7,005 nt of DNA from Carnobacterium_B sp045617425. Lineage in GTDB: Bacteria; Bacillota; Bacilli; Lactobacillales; Carnobacteriaceae. The stretch is taken from the NCBI RefSeq assembly GCF_045617425.1, contig NZ_JAZLIO010000010.1, forward strand, positions 1-7,005, in the 5' to 3' direction. The translations under genes and the position numbers were made by a program. Shown here one piece after another: positions 1-5,837 of the stretch (position 1 is the first letter of the stretch; every line of letters starts with the position of its first letter). Under the pieces are notes generated by a model. That model searched no databases, was not told the origin of the DNA, and was given only the letters and a program-made list of their open reading frames with translations.

Positions 1-11
1 GCAGTCCATAT

Positions 12-95
12 GCCGGCGTGGCGGAACTGGTAGACGCGCTGGACTCAAAATCCTGTGCCCGCGAGGGCGTGCCGGTTCGATTCCGGCCGCCGGTA
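12..95 (+). tRNA. tRNA-Leu, anticodon CAA
   Basis: Class II tRNA reading UUG leucine codons. The acceptor stem is GCCGGCG (12-18) with CGCCGGT (88-94), with a G-U closing pair, and A95 is the discriminator base expected for leucine. The D arm has GCG/CGC (21-23 with 35-37). The anticodon loop is CTCAAAA (44-50) with CAA at 46-48. A long variable arm has the stem GCCC/GGGC around GCGA, and the T arm is GCCGG-TTCGATT-CCGGC. The 3' CCA is not encoded, because TAC follows. The anticodon stem has one T-T mismatch (40 with 54). A terminator follows directly, so this is the last or only gene of its transcript. Confidence 0.96.
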
Positions 96-100
96 TACTA

Positions 101-140
101 AAGAGTCCCAAGAACATTTCGTTCTTGGGACTCTTTTTTT
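101..140 (+). terminator. Intrinsic terminator after tRNA-Leu
   Basis: A perfect 15-bp stem (101-115 with 121-135) closes a 5-base loop ATTTC and runs into a T tract at about 134-140. It lies 5 bases after the tRNA. On the minus strand the hairpin is followed by only a short T run, so it may also serve, more weakly, as the terminator of the convergent ROK gene that stops at 266. No other good hairpin was seen between 141 and 265. Confidence 0.95.
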
Positions 141-265
141 GACTTATTTAGATTCCATGATCTTTCGGACTTTCAAGATTCAAAAGAATACTAATTCTCT
201 ATATTCGTATCAATTTTTTATATGATAGTAATGAGACTACAAGAAGAAATATCTAAAAAAATGGA

Positions 266-1453
266 TTAATTCAGAAGCTGTTTTGTTATACAGAGAGCAG
301 CCGCTGATATAGCCCCATTGATTGGAGAGTATGATTTAAATTCAATTTGTATTTTCTTCTCAGTTGCTAATAAAGTACTATTATTTTCTAAGTAGTCTTT
401 TATTAAATCTGAAAGTTGAAATTCCGTAAATATTTCCCCATGAATAATCATTTTATCCATATCAATCATCATAGATAAATTATTTATTGTAATTGAAAGA
501 TACTTTATCGCATTGTGTAATATATTTATGACACCTTCGTCTCCCAATTTGTAGGCTTGTAGGATTATTTCAATAGTTAGGTGAGATCGATTAGTTGATA
601 ATTGTCTTAAATAGGTACTGTCAGAGTTATCAAAAAGGATTTGTGATTTTTTTATAATCCATGCTTCACTTGCATAAGTTTGTAAACAGCCTCTTTTTCC
701 ACATTCACACAGCTCGCCGTCAGGATGAACAACGATATGCCCGACTTCTCCAACTAAAATAGCCTTATCCCCGTAAAGATTATTTTGATAAATAGAGGAA
801 CAAAACATGCCACGTCCTACATGTAAAAATGTGAAATTACTAACTTTCTTATCAAAGCTAAACAATCTCTCAGATAAAGCCATACATTGAACATTATTCT
901 TAAAATAGATGGGCAAATCAATATCGGATAAGAGTTGCTCTAAGTTGAAATTCTGCCAAAATAAATTATTTGTTAGGATAGACTGTGTTTTGTCATCGAA
1001 ATGTCCAGGTAGAGCGATACCGATAGCTTTTAACTGGTATGCAGAACACTCCTTAATGAATAAGTGCAATTCTGCAATAAAAAAAGATTCAATAAGATTA
1101 GTTTCTGATAGTGCATGGTTATGCTGAATGATTTTTTGTTCAAGCAGGCTTCCTTTATTATCAATGAGGCAATATGAAAAGAATTTTTCAGATAGTTCAA
1201 CTCCGATATAAAAACTATGTTTAGGAGAAATATCCAATAGTATTTTCTTTCTGCCTGACTTATTTAATGTAGAAGTTACTTCACCTATTTCGTGAATCAG
1301 TTGATTATTTATCAAATTGCCAGCAATCTCACTTACGGTGGCGGGTGTGATACCTGTTTCTTTAGCAATATCAATTCTTGATATAGGTCCTTTTGTATAG
1401 AGTATATCTAATAGTTTAATTTGTAATTCGTTTTGTCTTTTTGTAAGTCTCAT
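266..1453 (-). CDS. ROK-family transcriptional repressor (NagC/XylR type)
   Basis: 395-aa sugar-responsive DNA-binding repressor. Residues about 5-55 form a winged helix-turn-helix (GPISRIDIAKETGITPATVSE; recognition helix about 36-46), followed by the wing motif SGRKKILLD. The rest is a ROK domain with GIALPGHFD (145-153), GEVGH (235-239) and the zinc-binding motif CECGKRGC (249-256). The kinase features have decayed: the usual DxGxT phosphate loop is not recognisable near residue 83, the catalytic Asp of the NDAN-type motif is replaced (KNNV, about 185-188), and the glycine-rich stretch is now VGRGMFCSS. This indicates a sensor rather than a sugar kinase. The start is the ATG at 1453, because AAGGAGG (1459-1465 on the complement) sits 5 bases upstream; the longer TTG frame from 1477 would swallow that site and the transcript start. 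It is divergent from the TIM-barrel/EIIC operon, so that operon and itself are the likely targets. The inducer is unknown. Confidence 0.9.
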   Translation of the reverse strand: MRLTKRQNELQIKLLDILYTKGPISRIDIAKETGITPATVSEIAGNLINNQLIHEIGEVTSTLNKSGRKKILLDISPKHSFYIGVELSEKFFSYCLIDNKGSLLEQKIIQHNHALSETNLIESFFIAELHLFIKECSAYQLKAIGIALPGHFDDKTQSILTNNLFWQNFNLEQLLSDIDLPIYFKNNVQCMALSERLFSFDKKVSNFTFLHVGRGMFCSSIYQNNLYGDKAILVGEVGHIVVHPDGELCECGKRGCLQTYASEAWIIKKSQILFDNSDSTYLRQLSTNRSHLTIEIILQAYKLGDEGVINILHNAIKYLSITINNLSMMIDMDKMIIHGEIFTEFQLSDLIKDYLENNSTLLATEKKIQIEFKSYSPINGAISAAALCITKQLLN

Positions 1454-1479
1454 AGAGTCCTCCTTGTCTTCACGCAAGT

Positions 1480-1508
1480 ATTATATCTTATTAATTATTT
1501 TTTATAAA
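1480..1508 (-). promoter_or_regulatory. Promoter of the ROK gene
   Basis: Read on the minus strand, the -10 is a perfect TATAAT (complement of 1480-1485) and the -35 is TTTATA (1503-1508, 4 of 6 matches), with a 17-base spacer. Predicted transcription starts near 1473, about 20 bases before the ATG, which leaves just room for the ribosome binding site. The -35 and part of the spacer are covered by inverted repeat A (1494-1512), which suggests autorepression. Confidence 0.7.
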
Positions 1509-1512
1509 CAAT
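1494..1512. promoter_or_regulatory. Candidate ROK operator A
   Basis: ATTATTT-TTTAT-AAACAAT: 7-base inverted arms around a 5-base spacer with one mismatch. It shares its first 15 bases and overall design with site B at 1621-1639. TTATTT/AAATAA half-sites separated by an AT-rich centre resemble known NagC-type ROK operators. It overlaps the ROK promoter -35 and lies 18 bases upstream of the plus-strand promoter at 1530. Assignment to this ROK protein is inference from location and symmetry; the AT-rich background raises the chance of coincidence. Confidence 0.6.
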
Positions 1513-1529
1513 TATTTATTATTTTTAAG

Positions 1530-1558
1530 TTGACATCAGATAAAATCTCAATTATTAT
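1530..1558 (+). promoter_or_regulatory. Strong sigma-A-like promoter Pa in the divergent region
   Basis: TTGACA (1530-1535), a 17-base spacer, and TATTAT (1553-1558). The -35 is perfect and the -10 matches 5 of 6. Predicted transcripts start near 1565 and would carry about 260 untranslated bases before the gene at 1824. The promoter lies between operator candidates A and B, so a bound repressor could loop it out or block elongation at B. Confidence 0.7.
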
Positions 1559-1572
1559 AAGTTTGTTAGTAA

Positions 1573-1590
1573 TAAATTATTATTAATTTA
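1573..1590. repeat. Perfect AT inverted repeat
   Basis: TAAATTA-TTAT-TAATTTA: 7-base arms around 4 bases, just downstream of the predicted Pa start. It is unlike sites A and B in sequence. It could be another protein-binding site or a weak leader hairpin, or simply reflect AT richness. Confidence 0.35.
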
Positions 1591-1620
1591 GTTCGGAAAC
1601 ATTGAAATACACGTTTATTG

Positions 1621-1639
1621 ATTATTTTTTATAAATAAT
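1621..1639. promoter_or_regulatory. Candidate ROK operator B
   Basis: ATTATTT-TTTAT-AAATAAT: a perfect 7-5-7 inverted repeat. Its first 15 bases are identical to site A, and the start-to-start distance of 127 bases is close to 12 helical turns, so dimers at A and B would face the same side of the DNA. It lies downstream of Pa and about 85 bases upstream of the -35 of the promoter at 1724. Confidence 0.6.
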
Positions 1640-1723
1640 AAATGAAAAGGAGGCATGAAGTTATTAAATAGAAGTTTAGAAATAAAAAGTTAATAAATTA
1701 GACTTAGGTTAATAGTCAATTTT
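1640..1723 (+). other. Leader segment with an orphan Shine-Dalgarno sequence
   Basis: AAAAGGAGG at 1645-1653 is as strong as any ribosome binding site in the window, but no gene follows it. The only nearby ATG (1655) is a single base downstream, too close for normal initiation, and its frame ends after 12 codons (MKLLNRSLEIKS). The rest of the segment is AT-rich and featureless. It may be the remnant of a lost gene, an unusual leader peptide, or a chance purine run. Confidence 0.35.
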
Positions 1724-1752
1724 TTGTTACTAGTAATTGGTAACGCTATCAT
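1724..1752 (+). promoter_or_regulatory. Promoter Pb of the TIM-barrel/EIIC-1 operon
   Basis: TTGTTA (1724-1729, 4 of 6), a 17-base spacer, and TATCAT (1747-1752, 5 of 6). Transcription is predicted near 1759, giving a leader of about 65 bases to the ATG at 1824. The spacer contains the perfect palindrome TTACTAGTAA (1727-1736), and a cre-like box covers the spacer end and the -10. This is the promoter best placed for the operon, possibly together with Pa. Confidence 0.65.
1737..1751 (+). promoter_or_regulatory. cre-like box (CcpA) over Pb
   Basis: TTGGTAACGCTATCA fits the Gram-positive cre consensus WTGNAANCGNWNNCW with one mismatch (T for A at position 5) and keeps the central CG. It overlaps the -10 of Pb, where CcpA binding would block RNA polymerase. 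This placement is expected for catabolite repression of a PTS operon. Confidence 0.62.
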
Positions 1753-1823
1753 TAAGTTTGATTTATTAAGTGGCAAAGTAGGATAACTAAAAAAGCATAA
1801 AAATAAGAATAGGGAGTTGCAAT

Positions 1824-2723
1824 ATGACAAAAAGATTTATAAGCGCTAACGCTTCAGAAATAATAAGTATGACAGCTAGTGAGCTAAAACAAAGCATCAA
1901 AGCAAGTGAAGGAAGAATTGTGATGTCTGAAAACGTCGTTGGAAGAGAACCGTTTATTGAAGACATTACAAATGCAGAAATTGCTAGAGCTTTTGGTGCA
2001 GATTTGATTCTTTTAAATGGGATAGATGTATTAAATCCTAAAATTTCTGGACTAAGTAGTATGGAAGAATCATTTGTCGATCAACTACATAAATTGGTTG
2101 GTCGTCCAATTGGAGTTAATTTAGAACCCGTTGATGAAAAGGCGACTATGGCAGAAAATCGCTTAACTATTGCTGAAGGTAGACAAGCAAATTCAAAAAC
2201 GATTAAAGAAATTGAATCTTTGGGATTAGACTTTGTTTGTTTAACGGGAAACCCAGGGACTGGCGTTACAAATAATCAGATTGAAAAAACAATCAGTGTC
2301 ACGAGAAAACTGTTTTCAGGATTAATTATTGCCGGTAAAATGCATGGAGCTGGTGTTTCAGAAAGTATCGTTGATTTGAAAACGGTTAAGTCATTTATTA
2401 AAGCTGGGGCAGATATTATCTTAGTTCCTGCAGTTGGAACGGTTCCGGGTTTTGATGAAAATGAATTAAAAGAGATCGTTAAAGCTGTTCATAAAGAAGG
2501 AGCGTTAGTGTTGTCTGCTATCGGAACTAGCCAAGAAAGTTCCGATGAAGATACAATTAAACAAATTGCAATCCGCAATAAAATTTGTGGTGTTGATATT
2601 CAGCATATTGGAGATGCAGGATATGGTGGACTTGCTCCAGTGGATAACATTTTTGCTTTAAGTAAAGCATTGCGAGGCATTCGCCATACAGCTTCAATGA
2701 TGTCAAGATCGATACACAGATAA
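1824..2723 (+). CDS. TIM-barrel-like protein of unknown function (PEP mutase-like/DUF7916 type)
   Basis: 299-aa soluble protein with no signal peptide or membrane segment. Alternating hydrophobic strands and helices suggest a (beta/alpha)8 barrel, with motifs at strand ends: GADLILLNGIDV (59-70), GVNLEP (97-102), LTGNPGTGVTN (140-150), AGKMHGAG (170-177), AGADIILVPAVGTVPG (194-209), IGTSQE (233-238) and HIGDAGYGG (261-269). I recall relatives annotated loosely as PEP phosphonomutase-like or haloacid dehalogenase-like hydrolase, and more recently as DUF7916; the family name is provisional. I do not see the haloacid dehalogenase DxDxT motif. GGGAG (1812-1816) lies 7 bases before the ATG, fixing the start. 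The next gene, an EIIC permease, begins 75 bases downstream with no terminator between, so they are probably co-transcribed. The protein may act on a product of the imported sugar, as an aldolase, isomerase or mutase. Reaction and substrate cannot be read from the sequence. Confidence 0.75.
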   Translation: MTKRFISANASEIISMTASELKQSIKASEGRIVMSENVVGREPFIEDITNAEIARAFGADLILLNGIDVLNPKISGLSSMEESFVDQLHKLVGRPIGVNLEPVDEKATMAENRLTIAEGRQANSKTIKEIESLGLDFVCLTGNPGTGVTNNQIEKTISVTRKLFSGLIIAGKMHGAGVSESIVDLKTVKSFIKAGADIILVPAVGTVPGFDENELKEIVKAVHKEGALVLSAIGTSQESSDEDTIKQIAIRNKICGVDIQHIGDAGYGGLAPVDNIFALSKALRGIRHTASMMSRSIHR

Positions 2724-2798
2724 ATGTAATGAAGTAAGGTTTTGATAAGGGTAAGGAGTAATTAAGTCAATTTAAATTTGATAGAGGAGGAGATTTGC

Positions 2799-4127
2799 TT
2801 GAATAATATTAATGTGTTCTTAGAACAAAAATTAATGCCTATTGCTTCAAAGATAGGAAATAATAAATTTCTTGTTGCTATACGTGACGGTATCACATTG
2901 GCAATGCCACTAATTATCATTGGATCTTTATTTATGGTCGTAGCTAGCTTTCCAGTTCCAGGTTGGGAAAATTGGCTTGGTGAAATAGGTGTTGCTGATT
3001 TTCTCTGGAAAGGAACAGATAGTAGTTTTGGTTTGATTGGCTTAATAGCCAGTTTCGGGATTGCTTATAGTTTAACAAATCAATTTGGAATTGATGGTGT
3101 TCCATCGGGTATTATATCATTGTCTTCTTTCATTGTAGTCACTCCATTTGTTACTTCTGATGCAGGTGCTGGGATGCCAACTTCTTATATGGCAGCAAAA
3201 GGTCTGTTTGTTGCTATTATTATTGGATTAATAAGTGGTTATATCTATCAATGGTTTATTAATCACAATATTCAAATTAAATTACCAGAAACTGTACCAC
3301 CTGCAGTGGCAAAAAGTTTTAGTGCGATTATACCAGGAGCATTTATTATTACTTTCTGGTTGATCATCTATGCAATTTTAATAAAATTGAATTTGCCGAA
3401 CTTACACGATATTGCTCAAGTTGTTTTGGGAGGTCCTCTAGGATTACTAGGAAACAATATATTTGGTACTGTAATTGTTGTAGGTTTGAATAGTTTATTC
3501 TGGTTTGTTGGTATTCATGGAGGAAATGTTGTCAACTCTGTAATGCAACCTTTATGGATTGCTAATTTAGATGAAAATCGTGCAGCATACCAAGCTGGAA
3601 CCGAAATGCAACACATTTTTACTATCTCGTTTATGGATAATCTTGTGTATATTGGTGGTGGCGGTGCAACACTTGGTTTGGTTTTAGTGTTGGGTTATCT
3701 AGCTCGAAAGAAAAAAACAAGTAAGCAAACAAAAGTACTAGCTCCAATTACTGTGGTACCAGGTATTTTTAATATTAATGAGCCAACTATGTTCGGAATA
3801 CCTGTAGTGTTAAATGTTATGTTGCTCGTACCATTTATTCTTGCTCCGATGGTCAATGTTGTTGTAGCGTATTTGGCTATGGCATCTGGACTTGTTCCTT
3901 TAACTCGAACTATAGCATCTTGGACAATGCCTCCCATTATAAGTGGATTTTTAGTAACCGGAAGCATCAGTGGTTCCATTTTGCAAATTGTACTAATTGT
4001 ATTAGATGTATTGTTATACTTGCCATTCTTCATAGCTGTTGAGAAGCGTTTCAAAGCTGAAGAATTGGGAGAGTCAATGGTTCAGGAACAAACACTTAAA
4101 GAGTCAGAGGTGTTTGTAAAAGAATAG
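2799..4127 (+). CDS. PTS lactose/cellobiose-family EIIC permease (EIIC-1)
   Basis: 442-aa integral membrane sugar transporter of the lactose/cellobiose PTS family. It moves a sugar across the membrane for phosphorylation by a partner EIIB. It has about ten hydrophobic segments. Family signatures are LPETVPPAVAKSFSAIIP (about 162-179), FVGIHGGN (about 236-243), FNINEPTMFG (about 324-333) and MPPIISG (about 377-383). By analogy with the ChbC/CelB structures, the His of GIHG and the Glu of NINEP line the sugar site. The start is TTG at 2799: AGGAGG (2785-2790) lies 8 bases before it, and the protein then begins MNNINVFLEQKLMPIA, the family's usual N-terminus. The longer TTG frame from 2778 would translate the ribosome binding site. 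The C-terminus is a short charged tail with no EIIA or EIIB domain, and neither gene is nearby. The substrate is probably a beta-glucoside or related di-/oligosaccharide, not resolvable here. Confidence 0.93.
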   Translation: MNNINVFLEQKLMPIASKIGNNKFLVAIRDGITLAMPLIIIGSLFMVVASFPVPGWENWLGEIGVADFLWKGTDSSFGLIGLIASFGIAYSLTNQFGIDGVPSGIISLSSFIVVTPFVTSDAGAGMPTSYMAAKGLFVAIIIGLISGYIYQWFINHNIQIKLPETVPPAVAKSFSAIIPGAFIITFWLIIYAILIKLNLPNLHDIAQVVLGGPLGLLGNNIFGTVIVVGLNSLFWFVGIHGGNVVNSVMQPLWIANLDENRAAYQAGTEMQHIFTISFMDNLVYIGGGGATLGLVLVLGYLARKKKTSKQTKVLAPITVVPGIFNINEPTMFGIPVVLNVMLLVPFILAPMVNVVVAYLAMASGLVPLTRTIASWTMPPIISGFLVTGSISGSILQIVLIVLDVLLYLPFFIAVEKRFKAEELGESMVQEQTLKESEVFVKE

Positions 4128-4134
4128 ATTAGTT

Positions 4135-4179
4135 AAAAATGGCTTAATTTCGGTTTAATACTGAAATTAAGCCGTTTTT
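4135..4179 (+). terminator. Intrinsic terminator of the first PTS operon
   Basis: A perfect 11-bp stem GGCTTAATTTC (4141-4151) with GAAATTAAGCC (4163-4173), extendable inward by three pairs and outward through A4135-4139 with T4175-4179. It starts 8 bases after the EIIC-1 stop and ends in GTTTTTG. The flanking A and T runs make it plausible in both directions. It separates the two PTS transcription units. Confidence 0.9.
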
Positions 4180-4194
4180 GGTGGAAAAATAAAG

Positions 4195-4206
4195 TTGTAA
4201 ATACAA
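4195..4206. promoter_or_regulatory. TreR/GntR-like operator candidate
   Basis: TTGTA-AA-TACAA is a perfect 5-2-5 inverted repeat, 14 bases upstream of the -35 of the EIIC-2 promoter. It differs at one base from TTGTATATACAA, the core I recall for the Bacillus TreR operator; TreR is a GntR/UTRA regulator. The GntR/UTRA protein at 5838 is the obvious candidate ligand. No second copy was found near the gntR promoter. Confidence 0.45.
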
Positions 4207-4220
4207 ATTTATTTTATGTC

Positions 4221-4249
4221 TTTACATTTTAAATGAAAAGGGTTACAAT
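4221..4249 (+). promoter_or_regulatory. Promoter of EIIC-2
   Basis: TTTACA (4221-4226, 5 of 6), a 17-base spacer, and TACAAT (4244-4249, 5 of 6). Transcription is predicted near 4256, giving a leader of about 30 bases. It shows that the second permease is not simply read through from the first operon. Confidence 0.8.
4233..4247 (+). promoter_or_regulatory. cre-like box over the EIIC-2 promoter
   Basis: ATGAAAAGGGTTACA matches WTGNAANCGNWNNCW at all but one fixed position: G replaces the central C. It covers the spacer end and the -10, within one base of the placement of the cre-like box on Pb. The loss of the central CG lowers the likely affinity. Confidence 0.5.
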
Positions 4250-4286
4250 TCTTTTGTAGAAAACATATTAAAAGGAGGAGATAAGA

Positions 4287-5636
4287 ATGGAAGATAATAA
4301 ATGGATTATTATGCTAGGGAATGTGGCCAGTAAAATTAACAGCTATAAGTATATCATAGCTATCAAAAATGCTTTTACTGCATTAATACCAATTATCATC
4401 ACGGGGGCTTTTGCAACACTATTTTCTAATATGGTCTTTGATTCAACAAATGGTTTGGCACAAATAGATGCTTTAGCCTTTTTGGAAGAATTGAAACCGA
4501 TTGCACAATCAATCAACTATGCAACTATGAACATGCTGACAATTAGTGCGGTCTTTTTAATAGGGCTGGAGATTGGTAATTTAAATAAAGAAAGCGGTTA
4601 TTTTCCTGGTTTACTAGCAGTTATCAGTTACATAACCGTTAATCCAACAACGTTAGAATTGTTAGTAGATGACAAAATGCGTGTAGTGGAAAATGTTTTA
4701 TCTCGTAACTATACGGATACAAAAGGATTATTTTTAGGAATGTTTATCGCAATTGTTTCAGTCGAATTATTCACATGGTTAGGTAAACAAGATAAAATAA
4801 ACATAAAAATGCCTGACAGTGTTCCTTCCAATGTATCAAGAAGTTTTTCAGCATTGATTCCGACAATCTTAACGATTACTATAATTGCCACAGCAGGATT
4901 TGCTATTTTCCGTATAACTGGTATGTATCTATACGATATTATCTATATGGTTGTTCAAGCACCATTAGAAAATGTTATGCAAGGATTACCTGGTGTCTTA
5001 ATTTTGATGTTCGTAGCTCAGTTCTTCTGGGTTATCGGAATACATGGAAACCAAATGATCAAACCGATTCGCGAACCTTTGCTATTAGCTTCAATAGCTG
5101 TCAATACAGATGCATTTAATGCAGGTAAAGAAATACCCAATATTATCAATATGCCTTTCTGGGACATGTATATGAACATAGGTGGTTCTGGGGTAACGAT
5201 TGGATTGTTATTCGCTATCTTTATCGTTGGTAAACGAGATGACATGAAAGAAATTGCCAAATTATCTATGGGACCTAGCTTATTCAATATTAATGAACCC
5301 GTAATATTTGGAATGCCAATCATGTTAAACCCTATCTTAGCTATCCCATTCATCGTTACACCGTTAATTACAGGAGTGATCGGTTATGTAGCGACTTATA
5401 TTGGTTTTGCTGGAAAAGCAGTAGTTATGATTCCTTGGACTACGCCACCAATTATCAGTGCTTACTTAGCGACAGCGGGTAGTTTAGGAGCAGTTGCGAC
5501 TCAATTGATTTGTATCGTAGTTTCTACATTAATTTACTTGCCATTCGTTAAGATTTCTAATAGCCGTCAACTAGTTGAAGAACCAGGTCGTACTGAAGAA
5601 GTAAAAGAATTAAATGAAATCACTGTAAATGACTAG
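4287..5636 (+). CDS. PTS lactose/cellobiose-family EIIC permease (EIIC-2)
   Basis: 449-aa membrane permease, clearly homologous to but well diverged from EIIC-1. Motifs are MPDSVPSNVSRSFSALIP (175-192), FWVIGIHGNQ (247-256, with His253), FNINEPVIFGMP (333-344, with Glu337) and TPPIISAYLAT (386-396). About ten hydrophobic segments and a charged C-terminal tail are present; no EIIA or EIIB domain is fused. AAGGAGG (4272-4278) lies 8 bases before the ATG. It has its own promoter, an upstream inverted repeat and its own terminator, so it is a single-gene unit. The GntR/UTRA gene downstream is its likely regulator. It probably transports a beta-glucoside-type or related oligosaccharide using EIIA/EIIB from another locus. 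Divergence from EIIC-1 argues for a different substrate rather than a recent duplicate. Confidence 0.93.
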   Translation: MEDNKWIIMLGNVASKINSYKYIIAIKNAFTALIPIIITGAFATLFSNMVFDSTNGLAQIDALAFLEELKPIAQSINYATMNMLTISAVFLIGLEIGNLNKESGYFPGLLAVISYITVNPTTLELLVDDKMRVVENVLSRNYTDTKGLFLGMFIAIVSVELFTWLGKQDKINIKMPDSVPSNVSRSFSALIPTILTITIIATAGFAIFRITGMYLYDIIYMVVQAPLENVMQGLPGVLILMFVAQFFWVIGIHGNQMIKPIREPLLLASIAVNTDAFNAGKEIPNIINMPFWDMYMNIGGSGVTIGLLFAIFIVGKRDDMKEIAKLSMGPSLFNINEPVIFGMPIMLNPILAIPFIVTPLITGVIGYVATYIGFAGKAVVMIPWTTPPIISAYLATAGSLGAVATQLICIVVSTLIYLPFVKISNSRQLVEEPGRTEEVKELNEITVND

Positions 5637-5696
5637 AAAGCTAATAAATTTAAAGTGTAAATTATCTGTTGAAGTAAAATGATATGTAATCCTATT

Positions 5697-5746
5697 GAAC
5701 TTGAAAAGTCCCGTGGATTTACGAAAGGGATTTTTCAAGTTCTTTC
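5697..5746 (+). terminator. Hairpin terminator after EIIC-2
   Basis: A 16-bp stem (5697-5712 with 5727-5742) contains a single G-U pair and has a 14-base loop. It is followed by TTTCTCTC rather than a pure T run, so termination may be incomplete and allow some read-through into gntR. It starts 60 bases after the EIIC-2 stop and ends before the gntR promoter. Confidence 0.75.
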
Positions 5747-5776
5747 TCTCTAAATTAATGGTTGTTTTTTAGGATA

Positions 5777-5785
5777 TGTTATACT
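5777..5785 (+). promoter_or_regulatory. Extended -10 promoter of gntR-type gene
   Basis: TGTTATACT is a TGnTATAAT-type extended -10 element (hexamer 5780-5785, 5 of 6). No good -35 exists at 16-18 bases, which is typical of extended -10 promoters. The predicted start near 5792 leaves about 45 bases of leader. No palindrome resembling the site at 4195 was seen here. Confidence 0.6.
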
Positions 5786-5837
5786 AGAGAGAATAGTAAA
5801 AATGACATAATTATATAAAGCGAAGTGAGTGAGGGCA

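Noticed and set aside
909..1127. 72-aa plus-strand open frame
   Set aside because: Lies entirely antisense within the ROK gene, has no ribosome binding site, and its protein shows no recognisable domain.
1454..1477. N-terminal extension of the ROK protein from a TTG codon at 1477
   Set aside because: The extension contains the AAGGAGG ribosome binding site of the ATG at 1453 and would start at or before the predicted transcript start.
1655..1693. 12-codon leader peptide MKLLNRSLEIKS
   Set aside because: The ATG is one base from the Shine-Dalgarno core, too close for efficient initiation; kept only as part of the orphan-site finding.
2767..2781. Near-palindrome TCAATTTAAATTTGA before EIIC-1
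   Set aside because: Simple AT symmetry with central mismatches; it lies within the operon, no promoter is beside it, and it has no similarity to the other operator candidates.
2778..2798. N-terminal extension of EIIC-1 from a TTG codon at 2778
   Set aside because: It would translate the AGGAGG site (2785-2790) that is well spaced for the TTG at 2799, where the family N-terminus begins.
3695..4054. 119-aa minus-strand open frame inside EIIC-1
   Set aside because: Antisense shadow of a membrane protein gene; the conserved EIIC motifs are all on the plus strand.
4709..5353. Two minus-strand open frames inside EIIC-2
   Set aside because: Antisense shadows with low-complexity composition and no translation signals.
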